A stretch of DNA of 64,000 nt from assembly GCF_041080815.1 (NCBI RefSeq), contig NZ_CP160205.1, positions 3,162,001-3,226,000 of the forward strand, read 5' to 3'. Positions 1 to 8,803 of this stretch are shown one piece after another (positions within the stretch are counted from its first letter, which is position 1; the number at the start of each line of letters is the position of its first letter). The notes below the pieces were generated by a model. It ran no database searches, was not told the origin of the DNA, and worked only from the letters and a program-made list of their open reading frames with translations. This DNA comes from Mucilaginibacter yixingensis (lineage in GTDB: Bacteria; Bacteroidota; Bacteroidia; Sphingobacteriales; Sphingobacteriaceae). The position numbers and the translations under genes are program-made.

Positions 1-76
1 ATGGCAAACCGTTAAAGGCCAGGATACCCACTATCAGCATCACCGGTAAAACGTAGCGAATAAATGGCTTGATCAT
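1..76 (-). CDS. Exported protein, N-terminus only (runs off the left edge)
   Basis: Only the first 25 residues are in the window. They begin MIKPFIRYVLPVM and continue into a hydrophobic stretch that looks like a signal peptide. The ATG (76-74) overlaps the TAA stop of the upstream polygalacturonase by one base (TAATG), so the gene is probably translationally coupled to it and is the next member of the fecR-susC-susD-GH28 unit. No function can be read from so short a piece. Context suggests another exported polysaccharide-active protein, but that is inference. Confidence 0.6.
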   Translation of the reverse strand, partial: MIKPFIRYVLPVMLIVGILAFNGLP

Positions 77-1623
77 TATTGTATTTCCTTTCTGGTTACG
101 CCGGCCAGCTTGGTATTAGCAATATTGACACTATTGAAGATATTGAGGCCTTTTACATTGTTAAGTACGAACGTTGGCACGCCACTAGCCTTCTGCGCGC
201 GGATGCGTTGAAAATCGGCACCGTTAACGTTGTCCAGAATAAATGGTGGGCGTTGGTCTTCGGTAAGATAGCTTACCTGTACATCATTCATTTTCAGATC
301 GGTTACATTGCGGATAAAGAACCCGTAGGATGGCATTACGCCAAATTGATACGGCTCCGGGTAACCTTTTTCCAGGGCAGGTACTTCGCGCTTGGCCTGT
401 TCTGCCGTGCCGCCGCCTTTGTAGTAGATGCGGATATTATTCAGCGTTAAATCATTAATATCATTTCCGGGCACACCGCTGATAATAGCACCGTGACGGG
501 AATCAGCATTATAAACCACCACGTTGCTGATGATAACGCGGGTACATGTACCTACTTTCATATCGGCCGGTGCGCGCATACGGGCACCCAGGCGCACAAA
601 AATCGGCGCATTAACAATATCGCGCATGGTGATGTTGTTAATGGTTACATCCTCCAGCAGCGCACCATCAACCGTTTCCAGGGCCAGGCCACGGCAATAA
701 GTAAACACGCAATTAGAAATAGTAATGTTGCGGAACCCGCCGTTAGACTCTGTACCAAATTTGATCCTGCCGGTTGGGTTACCGTCTGAATATTTCTTTT
801 CATTACGCTTAAAGGTGCCATCCAGAAAACTGCCCTCGTCAAAACCGCTTACCTGGCAATTGGTGATGGTCACGTTTTCAGTTGGGCGGGCATAGCCAAG
901 ACCGTAGCTGCTTTTTAGGCATATGCCATCATCATAAGGTGAATTAACGCTGCAATCGGAAATGCGTACGTTCTGGCAACAGTCTATATCCATACCATCG
1001 CGGTTGGTATCCATTTTCACGTTGTTTACGGTGAAATTATCTATGCCCGTAGCCAGGATGCCGAACCAGCCGCCATGCAGAATAGAAATGTCTTTAATGA
1101 TTACATTATGGCAATTGCGCAAGCTAATGGATTTGTTAGGGCGTTTATCGTCATCCCCTTTATTGCTGCGGGTTAGATCTTTACCCCAAATGGTGCCTTG
1201 GCCGGTAATAGAGATATCATGCAGGTTTTCGCCCCATATCAAACTATTATGCCAATGGCGATGACCATAATCCTGGTAAGGGTTATCGGTAGATTGTTTT
1301 TCGGGCTCGTCATAACCGGCTTCGGGAGTTGGTGGTGCGGCAATAATAGTAGCGCCTTGCTCCAGGTTTAACGAAATATTGTTTTTAAGGCGAATGGAAC
1401 CAGTCAAATAATTGCCTGCCGGAAAATTAACGGTGCCTCCTCCGTGGGCTGCGGCCTCGTCTATAGCCTGGTTAATGGCTTTAGTATCGATGCTTTTACC
1501 ATCACCTTTAGCACCGTAGGCGGTAACATTATAGCCCGCGCTGCCTTTGCTTTGCCCCAGCGCTGCGAAGGCGGCCAGGTTAAGCGTTAATAAAAATGTT
1601 TTCAGATAGTGCTTTGTGTTCAT
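76..1623 (-). CDS. Exported GH28 polygalacturonase-type glycosidase
   Basis: 515 residues with a signal peptide of about 23 residues ending near FAALGQ. The mature part opens with the YGAKGDGKS motif typical of GH28 and pectin-lyase-fold proteins and continues as a right-handed beta-helix. Family motifs are visible: NRDGMDID (residues 207-214), DDG (231-233, catalytic aspartates) and RIK (286-288). The family hydrolyses alpha-1,4 galacturonide bonds; whether this is an endo-enzyme, an exo-enzyme or a rhamnogalacturonan-type member cannot be told by eye. It lies 135 bases downstream of susD with a GC-rich hairpin between, and shares a TAATG overlap with the next gene. It probably acts in the periplasm or at the surface on oligosaccharides captured by the adjacent SusCD pair. 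Confidence 0.9.
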   Translation of the reverse strand: MNTKHYLKTFLLTLNLAAFAALGQSKGSAGYNVTAYGAKGDGKSIDTKAINQAIDEAAAHGGGTVNFPAGNYLTGSIRLKNNISLNLEQGATIIAAPPTPEAGYDEPEKQSTDNPYQDYGHRHWHNSLIWGENLHDISITGQGTIWGKDLTRSNKGDDDKRPNKSISLRNCHNVIIKDISILHGGWFGILATGIDNFTVNNVKMDTNRDGMDIDCCQNVRISDCSVNSPYDDGICLKSSYGLGYARPTENVTITNCQVSGFDEGSFLDGTFKRNEKKYSDGNPTGRIKFGTESNGGFRNITISNCVFTYCRGLALETVDGALLEDVTINNITMRDIVNAPIFVRLGARMRAPADMKVGTCTRVIISNVVVYNADSRHGAIISGVPGNDINDLTLNNIRIYYKGGGTAEQAKREVPALEKGYPEPYQFGVMPSYGFFIRNVTDLKMNDVQVSYLTEDQRPPFILDNVNGADFQRIRAQKASGVPTFVLNNVKGLNIFNSVNIANTKLAGVTRKEIQ

Positions 1624-1684
1624 TAAAATGAGCTTTACAGATATTACTAGGGTTATATTAAACTGGTTTATTAAGCCTGCAGCG

Positions 1685-1703
1685 GCCCCGGCTGGCCCGG
1701 GGC
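1685..1703 (-). promoter_or_regulatory. GC-rich hairpin between susD and GH28
   Basis: A 7-bp perfect stem (GCCCCGG / CCGGGGC) with a 5-base loop sits 56 bases past the susD stop. It has no T-run, so it is not a standard intrinsic terminator. It may lower read-through or mark an RNA-processing site, so that susCD mRNA is more abundant than the enzyme mRNA. That role is inference. Confidence 0.4.
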
Positions 1704-1758
1704 GCTGTGCTACAAACTACCCGGTAACCACTCCGGGAATTGAGAGAATCTTTAAACA

Positions 1759-3453
1759 TTAGTTCCAGTTAGGAAAATAGCGGCTGTTGTCATACTTCGG
1801 CCCGGTAATGGTACCATCAATTTGCGTTTGCGGGATGGGCCTCAACACATGGAAATTCTTAATGTTGGGGCCTGCATCTGTGTTGTGCTTTTTTACACGG
1901 GCTAACAGTGTGCCGGTACGCATCAAATCCTGCCAGCGGCAAAGCTCACCGCACATTTCGCGGGCGCGTTCATCCAGAATAAAATCGAGGTTTACATCAG
2001 CTGCTGTGATATCCATAGCCGCCACGTTGCCCGATGGATAGGCCGCCCGCTCACGGATAGCATTGATGAACGGAACGGCTTCATTCGGCCTGCCATCTTG
2101 CAGTAATGCCTCGGCCGCAATCAAATAAGTTTCTGCCAGACGGTAAATGATGATGGGTCTTACAGACGGCGCATTTAAGTCGGTACGCTTATCATCATAA
2201 TACTTCAACATGGTTGGATACAGTGTGTTTACGTATTTGCTTGGCGGAACAACCTGGTAACGGTATTTAGCAATTTGCGCTGCTGTTAGTTCAATACCTG
2301 GCATATAAATGGCAGTATCGCCCACTTTAAATTTGGGTTGCTTGTTGGCATCCAGGGGCAGATTAGCCGGATTATTGGCTATCCAAACGGATTGAAAGGT
2401 TTTAAAATAACGGGTATCATTGGTTTTGTCCTTAAAAGCGGTGTCGGTAAGCCAGCGGGTAGGCATTACACGAGCATACGGGCGACCGTAGTAAATATCG
2501 CGCTGCATGCCCGGTTGTGCCTCGTAGCGAGGTACAAACAGGTGTACGTACAGGTTATCAGGCCCGCTGTTGTTCTGTGTAGGCGAGCCATTATAAGCCG
2601 AGCTAGTGGTATGCTGCACCGTCCACAGCACTTCGGTATTGGCTTCATTGCCTTCGGCATATACTTTGCCAAAATCCTGCAACAGTTTTACACCGTTGGC
2701 TGGCGCAACGGTATTAATAACGCTGGCTGCGGTACTGGCCGCGTTTTTAAAATCGTCGGACTGCTTAACGCTTGAATAGCCGCGGGTTAGGTAAACCTTG
2801 GCCAAAACGTGCATAGCTGCAATTTTGGTGGCCTTTCCGGCCAGCACATTCGCGGTTTGCGGACTGGCCGGTAAACCTGCAATTGCATCATTCAGATCCT
2901 GGATGATGAGATCATAGGCATCAGCCAGTTTATCGCGAGTGGCCGAAAGGGTTGGCGCGCTCTGGAAATGTTTGTTTACGGTTACATCGGCCCAGTTCTG
3001 CACCAGAATAAAATAGTAGTTGGCGCGCAAAAATTTGGCCTCAGCTGTCATCTCCGCCTTAGTTGCGGCATCCATACCTGTTAGCGCAGGCAGGTAATCA
3101 ATCAAACCGTTACAGGTATTTATAAAAGTGTAACAGTTTTTCCAGATACCGGCCACCGTACCGTCCGACGTATTGAAACCGCTGCTATAACGTACCAGTG
3201 AGCCGGTGCCATCTACCCCGGCCTGAAATTCGTCTGTGCCTCCTACCGACATTTCAAAGTAAGTATCCGGGCCATAAATGGTGCGAAAACCGGCATAAGC
3301 CGCATCCAGACCAGCCTGAATGCCCTGCTGGGTGGTAAAGAAACCCGGAGTTAGGTTAGATATAGGATGCTCTTCTAATTTTTTATTACAGCTGGTCCAA
3401 ACAACGGCCAGCAGCACACAGACAATGATGGTATAGCTATTTATCTTTTTCAT
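1759..3453 (-). CDS. SusD/RagB-family outer-membrane glycan-binding lipoprotein (pair 1)
   Basis: 564 residues. A lipoprotein signal peptide ends at Cys22 (VVWTSC-N), so the protein is lipid-anchored in the outer membrane. The N-terminal half has the SusD TPR-like pattern (ANYYFILVQNW, AMHVLAKVYLTRGY), and the C-terminal part has the usual RLAETYLIAAEALL and ERAREMCGE(L)CRWQDLMRTG signatures. SusD proteins form the lid of the SusCD transporter and bind the oligosaccharide before import. It follows its susC partner with 16 bases between them, the standard order, and precedes the GH28 gene, which suggests a galacturonate-containing ligand. The ligand cannot be read from the sequence. Confidence 0.93.
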   Translation of the reverse strand: MKKINSYTIIVCVLLAVVWTSCNKKLEEHPISNLTPGFFTTQQGIQAGLDAAYAGFRTIYGPDTYFEMSVGGTDEFQAGVDGTGSLVRYSSGFNTSDGTVAGIWKNCYTFINTCNGLIDYLPALTGMDAATKAEMTAEAKFLRANYYFILVQNWADVTVNKHFQSAPTLSATRDKLADAYDLIIQDLNDAIAGLPASPQTANVLAGKATKIAAMHVLAKVYLTRGYSSVKQSDDFKNAASTAASVINTVAPANGVKLLQDFGKVYAEGNEANTEVLWTVQHTTSSAYNGSPTQNNSGPDNLYVHLFVPRYEAQPGMQRDIYYGRPYARVMPTRWLTDTAFKDKTNDTRYFKTFQSVWIANNPANLPLDANKQPKFKVGDTAIYMPGIELTAAQIAKYRYQVVPPSKYVNTLYPTMLKYYDDKRTDLNAPSVRPIIIYRLAETYLIAAEALLQDGRPNEAVPFINAIRERAAYPSGNVAAMDITAADVNLDFILDERAREMCGELCRWQDLMRTGTLLARVKKHNTDAGPNIKNFHVLRPIPQTQIDGTITGPKYDNSRYFPNWN

Positions 3454-3469
3454 ATCTACGTTGTCTTTT

Positions 3470-6400
3470 TTAGAGTGTTAAATTCAAACCGAACAAAAAG
3501 GAATACTTGGCGGGTGTATCTTCAGCCAGCTTTCCTGACGATTCTGGGTCGATACCATTAAAGTTGTTCACGTAAGGCGAGAAAAGGATAAACGGATTCT
3601 GCACTGTAGCATAAACCTTTAAGCTATGACCGCCAATGCCGGTAAGCCACTTTTTAGGCACATTGTAACCCAGACTGATACTTCTGATTTTTAAATAAGT
3701 GCCACTGAAATAACTGAGCAACGAAGAGTAAGGCGTATTGGTAAAAGCGTTAGTAGGCTTAGGCCAGTAATTCTGATGATTGTAAGGCGTCCAGTAATCA
3801 ATAGCCAGGTTATTATAGTTGCCTTGTAAAGTATTCAGGAAACTCCCGCTCTGGTAAATGGCTGAGGTTAACGTTCCGCCTACGCGATAAGCCGCTACTA
3901 CGGTTAAATCAAAGCCTTTGTAACCGAATCTGTTGGTAATGCCACCAGAAAACAATGGTTGCTCTGAGCCAACAATCATCCTGTCGTTAGCATCAAGCTT
4001 GCCATCACCGTTTAGATCGGCCACACGGATGGTACCAATAACCGACTGACCACCGGTAAGCGTCAGGCCATATTTTTTGGCCAACGCGGTATCTGCCGGT
4101 GTGTTTTGCCAAATACCCATCTTTTTATAATCATAAATAGCGCTGATGGGGCTGCCCACAAACAAGTTATTATTGATATCTACAGTTGTGCCATTGGCCA
4201 GGGCAGTTAACTTGCCACGGTTAAAGTTGATATTGAGGTTAGTGCTCCAGCTAAAACCCTGATTATTGCCCGGGGTGATGTTGTTTGAGTTGATATTAAT
4301 CTCCAAACCAACGTTTTCAGACCGGCCTACGTTAGTGAGCACTGTATTAGGGATACCTGATGTTGGTGGTAATGATTCGGGCAGCAGCAGGTTACGGGTG
4401 TACTCATGATAAGCATCAATGCTACCGGTGATACGATCGCGCAGGATGCCGAAATCCACACCTACGTTAAGCGTGCGGGTATACTCCCAGTCGAGCCCGT
4501 TGTTGGGCACATTAGAAGGGTAAGCGCCGATGGTGTTTTTACCGCCGTAGTTATAAGTAACGGTTGATAAGCCGCCCTGAGTTTGGTATGGATCGATAGC
4601 GGCATTACCCACATCGCCAAAGCTGAAGCGAAGTTTCAGGTTTGAAAGAATGTTGTTATTCTTCATAAACTCTTCCTGCATCACGTTCCAGGCAAAAGCG
4701 GCGGACGGGAAGAAATGATAGTTACGGCCAGGTGTAAGTTTAGATGAACCATCTGAGCGGGCAGTCAGCGTTAACAGGTATTTATCTTTGTAACCGTAGT
4801 TTAATCTGCCCATATAGGAGATCAGATCATATTTGGCATAAGAACCTGTACCGGTAAGGTTTGAGCCTACCGCCGGATTGAAATACTGCACCCCGTCTGA
4901 CAACAGGTTATTATAACTGAACGACGTAGACTGGTTCTGGTTCTCCTGCAAGCTATACAAACCGGTAAAGTTGATATGATGGTCGCGCGCAAAAGTGTGC
5001 TCGTAATTCAGGATATTTTCCAACGTGTAGTTATACAGGTAAGAGTTTTTGTTATTGGCAGTAGATTGCGAGCCCTGGTTGTTATAAGTGGCTGCCGCAT
5101 AAAAGTTACCATAAGTTTCGGTACGCACCTCGGCGCCGCCGTTAAAACGATAGGTTAAACCTGGCGCTAATTTCGCCTCCAGGTAAGCAGAGTTGAACGA
5201 GCCCAAACGTTTACGCGTTTCTACCGATGCACCGGGAACGAAGTTGGCCAGCGGGTTCCACACCTGTTTGGCACTACCGTCTACATAGCCTACCAAGACG
5301 CCGGTTACATCGTCATAAGGCGTCGCCAGCGGACTGGCACGCAATGCCTGCCCCAGCGGATTAGCATTCTCACCGTTGATGTAAGACAGGTTATTTAACG
5401 AACTCAGACCTATTTTGATGTATTTACCCAGCTTTTGATCTACGCTAAGTTTTAATGAATAGCGGGCAAATGACTGACCGGGGTAAATACCGGTTTCATC
5501 ATAATAACCGGCGGCAATATCATACTGCGTTTTATCTGTACCGCCAGATACGCCTAACTGATGATCAGTCTGAAAACCATTTTTATAGATCAGATCCTGC
5601 CAATTGGTGCTGCGGCCCATTTTTAATGACGCTTGCTCCTGCGCACCGAAAGCACCTTCGGTAATAATGCGTGGATCATCCGGACTGGTGTAGAGCGGCT
5701 TCGCTGCTGCTGCGTTATAGAATGCCCATTTTTTTAACTGGGTGTATTGCTCGGCATTCATAACATTGTATTGACGCAAAACTTTGGAAAAACCGGCATA
5801 ACCGCTGTAGGTAACCACCGGATCGCCGGATTTGCCGCGTTTGGTGGTTACCAGTACCACCCCGTTGGCGCCCCTTGAACCGTAAATGGCAGTTGACGAA
5901 GCATCTTTCAATACCTCTACGGAGTTAATGTCATCAACGTTGATATCCTGAAGGCTACCGGTAAAAGGGATTCCGTCAACCACCACCAGCGGATCATTAG
6001 AAGCTTGCTTGGAACGGGTACCACGGATAGTTATAGATGGCACAGCTCCGGGGTGACTGTTACCCCCGCTTTTCTGGATGTCTACACCGGCAGCCTGCCC
6101 CTGCAGAGCCTGAACCAGGTTTGCGCTGGGCACATCCTTCAAAGCCTGTGATGAAACCGAAGCGATAGAACCGGTAATGTCAGATCTTTTCTGCGTACCG
6201 TAACCTACCACCACAATCTCATTCAGCGATTTTAGCTCTTGTGAAAGTGTGATCCTAATAGTGGTTTGCCCGTTTAGTTTGATGCTTTGCGGAGTATAAC
6301 CTACAGAGGAGATGACCAACGTGGCGTTAGGGTCAACATCCGTTAGGGTGAAGTTGCCATTTATATCCGTCGCTGTTACTTTTTTGGTCCCGGCCACGGT

Positions 6401-6880
6401 AACAGTGGCGCCAGGTATTGGTCCGGCGGCATCGATTACTGTGCCTTTTATGCTGATATTAGCGACAACCACGCTACTGTTTTCTGCCGGTGAAGGCGTT
6501 GTGGTTGCAGGTGCTGTCGCCTTATCCTTATTGGTAAAGATGACGATGTTGTTGTTGATCTCTTTATACGTAAGCTTCGTTCCGGCAAGTATATCGGCCA
6601 GTATATCGCCAATTGCCGCGTTTTTATAATGGCGGGCGGTAGTGCTGCAGCCTTGCAATTCGGCGGAATTGTAGGCAAATTTTACCTGCGATAGTTTCTC
6701 TATCTTTTCCAGCGAGGCTTGCAGTTTCTCTTTCTCTATCTTGATACTGATATGCGACGCAGCAAGCTGACTATGAGCAGTCTTAGCAAAAAGCAACCCG
6801 GTAAAAGTGAACGAGATAACGATTACTATGATTGATGACCTCATAAAAAAAACGAATGATCGAGTTGGTTTTTTTATCAT
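3470..6880 (-). CDS. SusC/RagA TonB-dependent receptor with STN domain (pair 1)
   Basis: 1136 residues. After a signal peptide (about 1-38) come an STN (secretin/TonB short N-terminal) signalling domain (about 45-115), a carboxypeptidase-regulatory-like beta-sandwich (about 142-218, with GTVIDAAGPIPGATV), the TonB box/plug start (NEIVVVGYGTQKRSDITG, about 221) and the SusC barrel. The protein imports glycan oligomers across the outer membrane with TonB energy. The STN domain is what contacts a FecR-type anti-sigma factor, and fecR lies directly upstream on the same strand, so the receptor should switch on its own operon through the nearby ECF sigma factor. An antisense-oriented terminator hairpin lies 84 bases upstream of the start. 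Confidence 0.95.
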   Translation of the reverse strand: MIKKPTRSFVFFMRSSIIVIVISFTFTGLLFAKTAHSQLAASHISIKIEKEKLQASLEKIEKLSQVKFAYNSAELQGCSTTARHYKNAAIGDILADILAGTKLTYKEINNNIVIFTNKDKATAPATTTPSPAENSSVVVANISIKGTVIDAAGPIPGATVTVAGTKKVTATDINGNFTLTDVDPNATLVISSVGYTPQSIKLNGQTTIRITLSQELKSLNEIVVVGYGTQKRSDITGSIASVSSQALKDVPSANLVQALQGQAAGVDIQKSGGNSHPGAVPSITIRGTRSKQASNDPLVVVDGIPFTGSLQDINVDDINSVEVLKDASSTAIYGSRGANGVVLVTTKRGKSGDPVVTYSGYAGFSKVLRQYNVMNAEQYTQLKKWAFYNAAAAKPLYTSPDDPRIITEGAFGAQEQASLKMGRSTNWQDLIYKNGFQTDHQLGVSGGTDKTQYDIAAGYYDETGIYPGQSFARYSLKLSVDQKLGKYIKIGLSSLNNLSYINGENANPLGQALRASPLATPYDDVTGVLVGYVDGSAKQVWNPLANFVPGASVETRKRLGSFNSAYLEAKLAPGLTYRFNGGAEVRTETYGNFYAAATYNNQGSQSTANNKNSYLYNYTLENILNYEHTFARDHHINFTGLYSLQENQNQSTSFSYNNLLSDGVQYFNPAVGSNLTGTGSYAKYDLISYMGRLNYGYKDKYLLTLTARSDGSSKLTPGRNYHFFPSAAFAWNVMQEEFMKNNNILSNLKLRFSFGDVGNAAIDPYQTQGGLSTVTYNYGGKNTIGAYPSNVPNNGLDWEYTRTLNVGVDFGILRDRITGSIDAYHEYTRNLLLPESLPPTSGIPNTVLTNVGRSENVGLEININSNNITPGNNQGFSWSTNLNINFNRGKLTALANGTTVDINNNLFVGSPISAIYDYKKMGIWQNTPADTALAKKYGLTLTGGQSVIGTIRVADLNGDGKLDANDRMIVGSEQPLFSGGITNRFGYKGFDLTVVAAYRVGGTLTSAIYQSGSFLNTLQGNYNNLAIDYWTPYNHQNYWPKPTNAFTNTPYSSLLSYFSGTYLKIRSISLGYNVPKKWLTGIGGHSLKVYATVQNPFILFSPYVNNFNGIDPESSGKLAEDTPAKYSFLFGLNLTL

Positions 6881-6964
6881 ATTTGTTAGGTTTAATTGAT
6901 CGGTAATATGCCGGTAGTTGGTTTAGCTTGAGACCCTTCCAATTACCAGCATGGTCATTTAACT

Positions 6965-6998
6965 AATACCCGTGCAACGGCCCGGGTATTTTTTTTTT
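6965..6998 (+). terminator. Antisense-oriented intrinsic terminator in the susC-1 leader
   Basis: An 8-bp perfect stem (AATACCCG / CGGGTATT) with a 10-base loop is followed by eight further T on the plus strand. All genes here (fecR, susC) are on the minus strand, where the hairpin has A-run before it and no T-run after it. It is therefore a terminator only for a plus-strand transcript. No protein gene feeds it, so it could end a short RNA antisense to the susC leader, as known for DonS-type PUL antisense sRNAs in Bacteroides. The transcript itself is inferred. Confidence 0.5.
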
Positions 6999-7008
6999 CA
7001 GGGTATGA

Positions 7009-7878
7009 TTAGTGCAATACCACCTCCTTTCCTTTTATGCTATAATTGAGCCGGTAGATGGCTTTGATAATTTCGAGCACCTGCGTCATATCATCGGCAG
7101 ATGAAAAGTGAATGGTAACCACCACATCCTTCATTTGCCGACGGTTGTAATTGAGCCTGACGTTGTAACTATTTTCAATGTTCAGCACCAGGTCTTCAAA
7201 AGGCACATCATATAAGTTTACCTCGCGGTTGCGCCAGGCGGCTACCTTGGCAGCGTTTACCGTTCTGGTGTCGTATTTTTTTTGCTGCTGGTGATAGATC
7301 AGTTCTTTATTGGGTTGCAGCAGGCCGAAGCTTTTGGTCTTATCGCCAACCGCTACCAAACCGGTTACCACGGTAACCCGCACATCATTCAACTTTTTAT
7401 AGTACTTAATGTTAAAGCTGGTACCCAATACCTGGGTATGCAGGTTGCCATAGTGTACTATGAAAGGATGCTGCTCATCATGCTTAATCTGGAAAAAAGC
7501 CTCACCGTTAAGCAGTTGTACTTCTCTTTGCTTTGAAAATTTAGACGGATAGCTGATGGTCGATCCCGAGTTAAGCCACACGGTTGAGCCATCTGGCAAA
7601 CTAATGGTAGCCATATGCCCGTTTTGCGCAGAAGCCGTTAGCACTTTGCCTGAACTATATAAACTATTGATGAAGAACCAAGCCCCAACACATATCAGTA
7701 ACACCGAAGCCGCTACAGCATACCTGATTTTTGCGGCAGAGAAAAACCTGGGGCGATAACCTATCTGCTCATGAATATTGTTGAGCATTTCCAGCTCAAT
7801 AGCCTCCATAGCTTGCTCATTGTGCAGATGTGCATCACTATCCAGATCATAGCGTTTCGGCCCGGTTCTTCTAAACAT
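7009..7878 (-). CDS. FecR-family anti-sigma factor (short form)
   Basis: 289 residues. One transmembrane segment (about 49-70, IRYAVAASVLLICVGAWFF) separates a short cytoplasmic part of about 48 residues from a periplasmic FecR domain (SLPDGSTVWLNSGSTISYPSKF, then REVQLLNGEAFFQI and HTQVLGTSFNIKYY). A C-terminal DUF4974-like domain (EDLVLNIENSYNVRLNY) follows. It should hold an ECF sigma factor at the membrane until the STN domain of the SusC receptor signals. The cytoplasmic part is about half as long as in the second FecR of this window. It is oriented away from the nearest sigma gene and is co-directional with the susC it should sense. Confidence 0.9.
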   Translation of the reverse strand: MFRRTGPKRYDLDSDAHLHNEQAMEAIELEMLNNIHEQIGYRPRFFSAAKIRYAVAASVLLICVGAWFFINSLYSSGKVLTASAQNGHMATISLPDGSTVWLNSGSTISYPSKFSKQREVQLLNGEAFFQIKHDEQHPFIVHYGNLHTQVLGTSFNIKYYKKLNDVRVTVVTGLVAVGDKTKSFGLLQPNKELIYHQQQKKYDTRTVNAAKVAAWRNREVNLYDVPFEDLVLNIENSYNVRLNYNRRQMKDVVVTIHFSSADDMTQVLEIIKAIYRLNYSIKGKEVVLH

Positions 7879-8111
7879 ATTAATAAAGACTGTAGCGGTT
7901 TATATGTGCTTATACACCGCTACCCCGCACAGGTACTAGCCGGGAAGCAAAAAATTTTATACCGGATTGCCACTCGGGCTGTGATGCCAAAATGCTTTAA
8001 TACTTGGCCAAATGCCTTTCCAAATCGCTTTTTAAAAATTGGTCAATTGCAGAAACCAATTATATCAACCCAAATCTGCCTGGGGTTGACAAATGCTTAT
8101 TAGACGAAGAC
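7879..8111. promoter_or_regulatory. Divergent intergenic region, fecR / ECF sigma
   Basis: 233 bases separate the divergent fecR and sigma start codons and must hold both promoters. I do not see a clear TAnnTTTG box on either strand, which fits promoters read by an alternative sigma factor but does not prove it. Confidence 0.35.
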
Positions 8112-8660
8112 ATGCAGACCGAACAGGATTTGATCGCAAAAATTAAAAGTGGCGACATTAAAGCCTTTGATGAATTTTACCGCAGAAACTGGAGATTGCT
8201 CTATCACATGGCCTACCAGGCCACCCGGTCATCCGCAGATGCCAAAGACCTGGTGCAAACCGTATTTATTAATTTCTGGGGCATCAGAGAAACATTGAGC
8301 GTGGAGCGCTATCATGCCTCCTACCTCACAATCGCTATAAAAAATGCTATTGCCAACTTCTTTAAAAAAGATGCATCCAGAAGAAAAACATTGGAACAGG
8401 TACTTACCGAGATCGGTAAAAAACCAACACCGGAAAACCCGGTTGAAGACCGCCTGATTGCCAAGCAAACCGCTATAACTCTTGACCAGCATATTCATTT
8501 GCTACCTGAAAAAATGCAGCAGGTATTTATTTTATCGCGCCAGCAGTACCTCTCTGTAAATGAGATCTCAGCGCTCTTAAATATTAGTCCGCAAACGGTT
8601 AAAAATCAGCTTACCAACGCACTCAAAATCTTACGGACTAAAATGGAGGCAGCTTAGCTT
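8112..8660 (+). CDS. RNA polymerase ECF sigma factor (FecI/SusC-associated type) 1
   Basis: About 182 residues if translation starts at the ATG at 8112 (MQTEQDLIAKIKSGD). An in-frame ATG at 8004 would add 36 residues that do not look like sigma sequence, so the inner start is preferred. Region 2 is recognisable (LLYHMAYQATRSSADAKDLVQTVFINFW), as is the region 4 helix-turn-helix (LPEKMQQVFILSR, then VNEISALLNISPQTVKNQL). It should direct RNA polymerase to the susCD promoters when released by the divergent FecR. A strong palindromic terminator follows 22 bases after the stop, so it is monocistronic. The end coordinate includes the stop codon region. Confidence 0.88.
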
Positions 8661-8682
8661 TTCAACAATTTCAATCAAAAAA

Positions 8683-8716
8683 AATCCCCGGAGTAATTAC
8701 TCCGGGGATTTTTTTT
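8683..8716 (+). terminator. Intrinsic terminator (28-bp perfect palindrome)
   Basis: A 14-bp perfect inverted repeat (AATCCCCGGAGTAA and its complement, 8683-8710), preceded by A residues and followed by a T-run to 8716. It ends the ECF sigma gene. The A-run on the other side means it can also work in the minus direction. Confidence 0.85.
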
Positions 8717-8752
8717 GATGCTGATATTAATAGATCGCCCTATCATTAAAAA

Positions 8753-8788
8753 AAGACGTCATTGCTTCGTTCTTAGCAATGACGTCTT
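8753..8788 (-). terminator. Terminator of the susC-susD-FAS1 unit, built from a dispersed repeat
   Basis: A 13-bp perfect stem (AAGACGTCATTGC / GCAATGACGTCTT) with a 10-base loop lies 15 bases past the FAS1 stop. On the minus strand it is followed by a T-run (A residues 8747-8754 on the plus strand). Its core GTCATTGCTTCGTTC...GCAATGAC recurs, inverted, at 37857-37887. Confidence 0.75.
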
Positions 8789-8803
8789 AATTATATAGCT
8801 CCG

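Noticed and set aside
8004..8111. Upstream in-frame start of ECF sigma 1
   Set aside because: The 36 extra residues do not resemble sigma sequence and would occupy most of the divergent promoter region.
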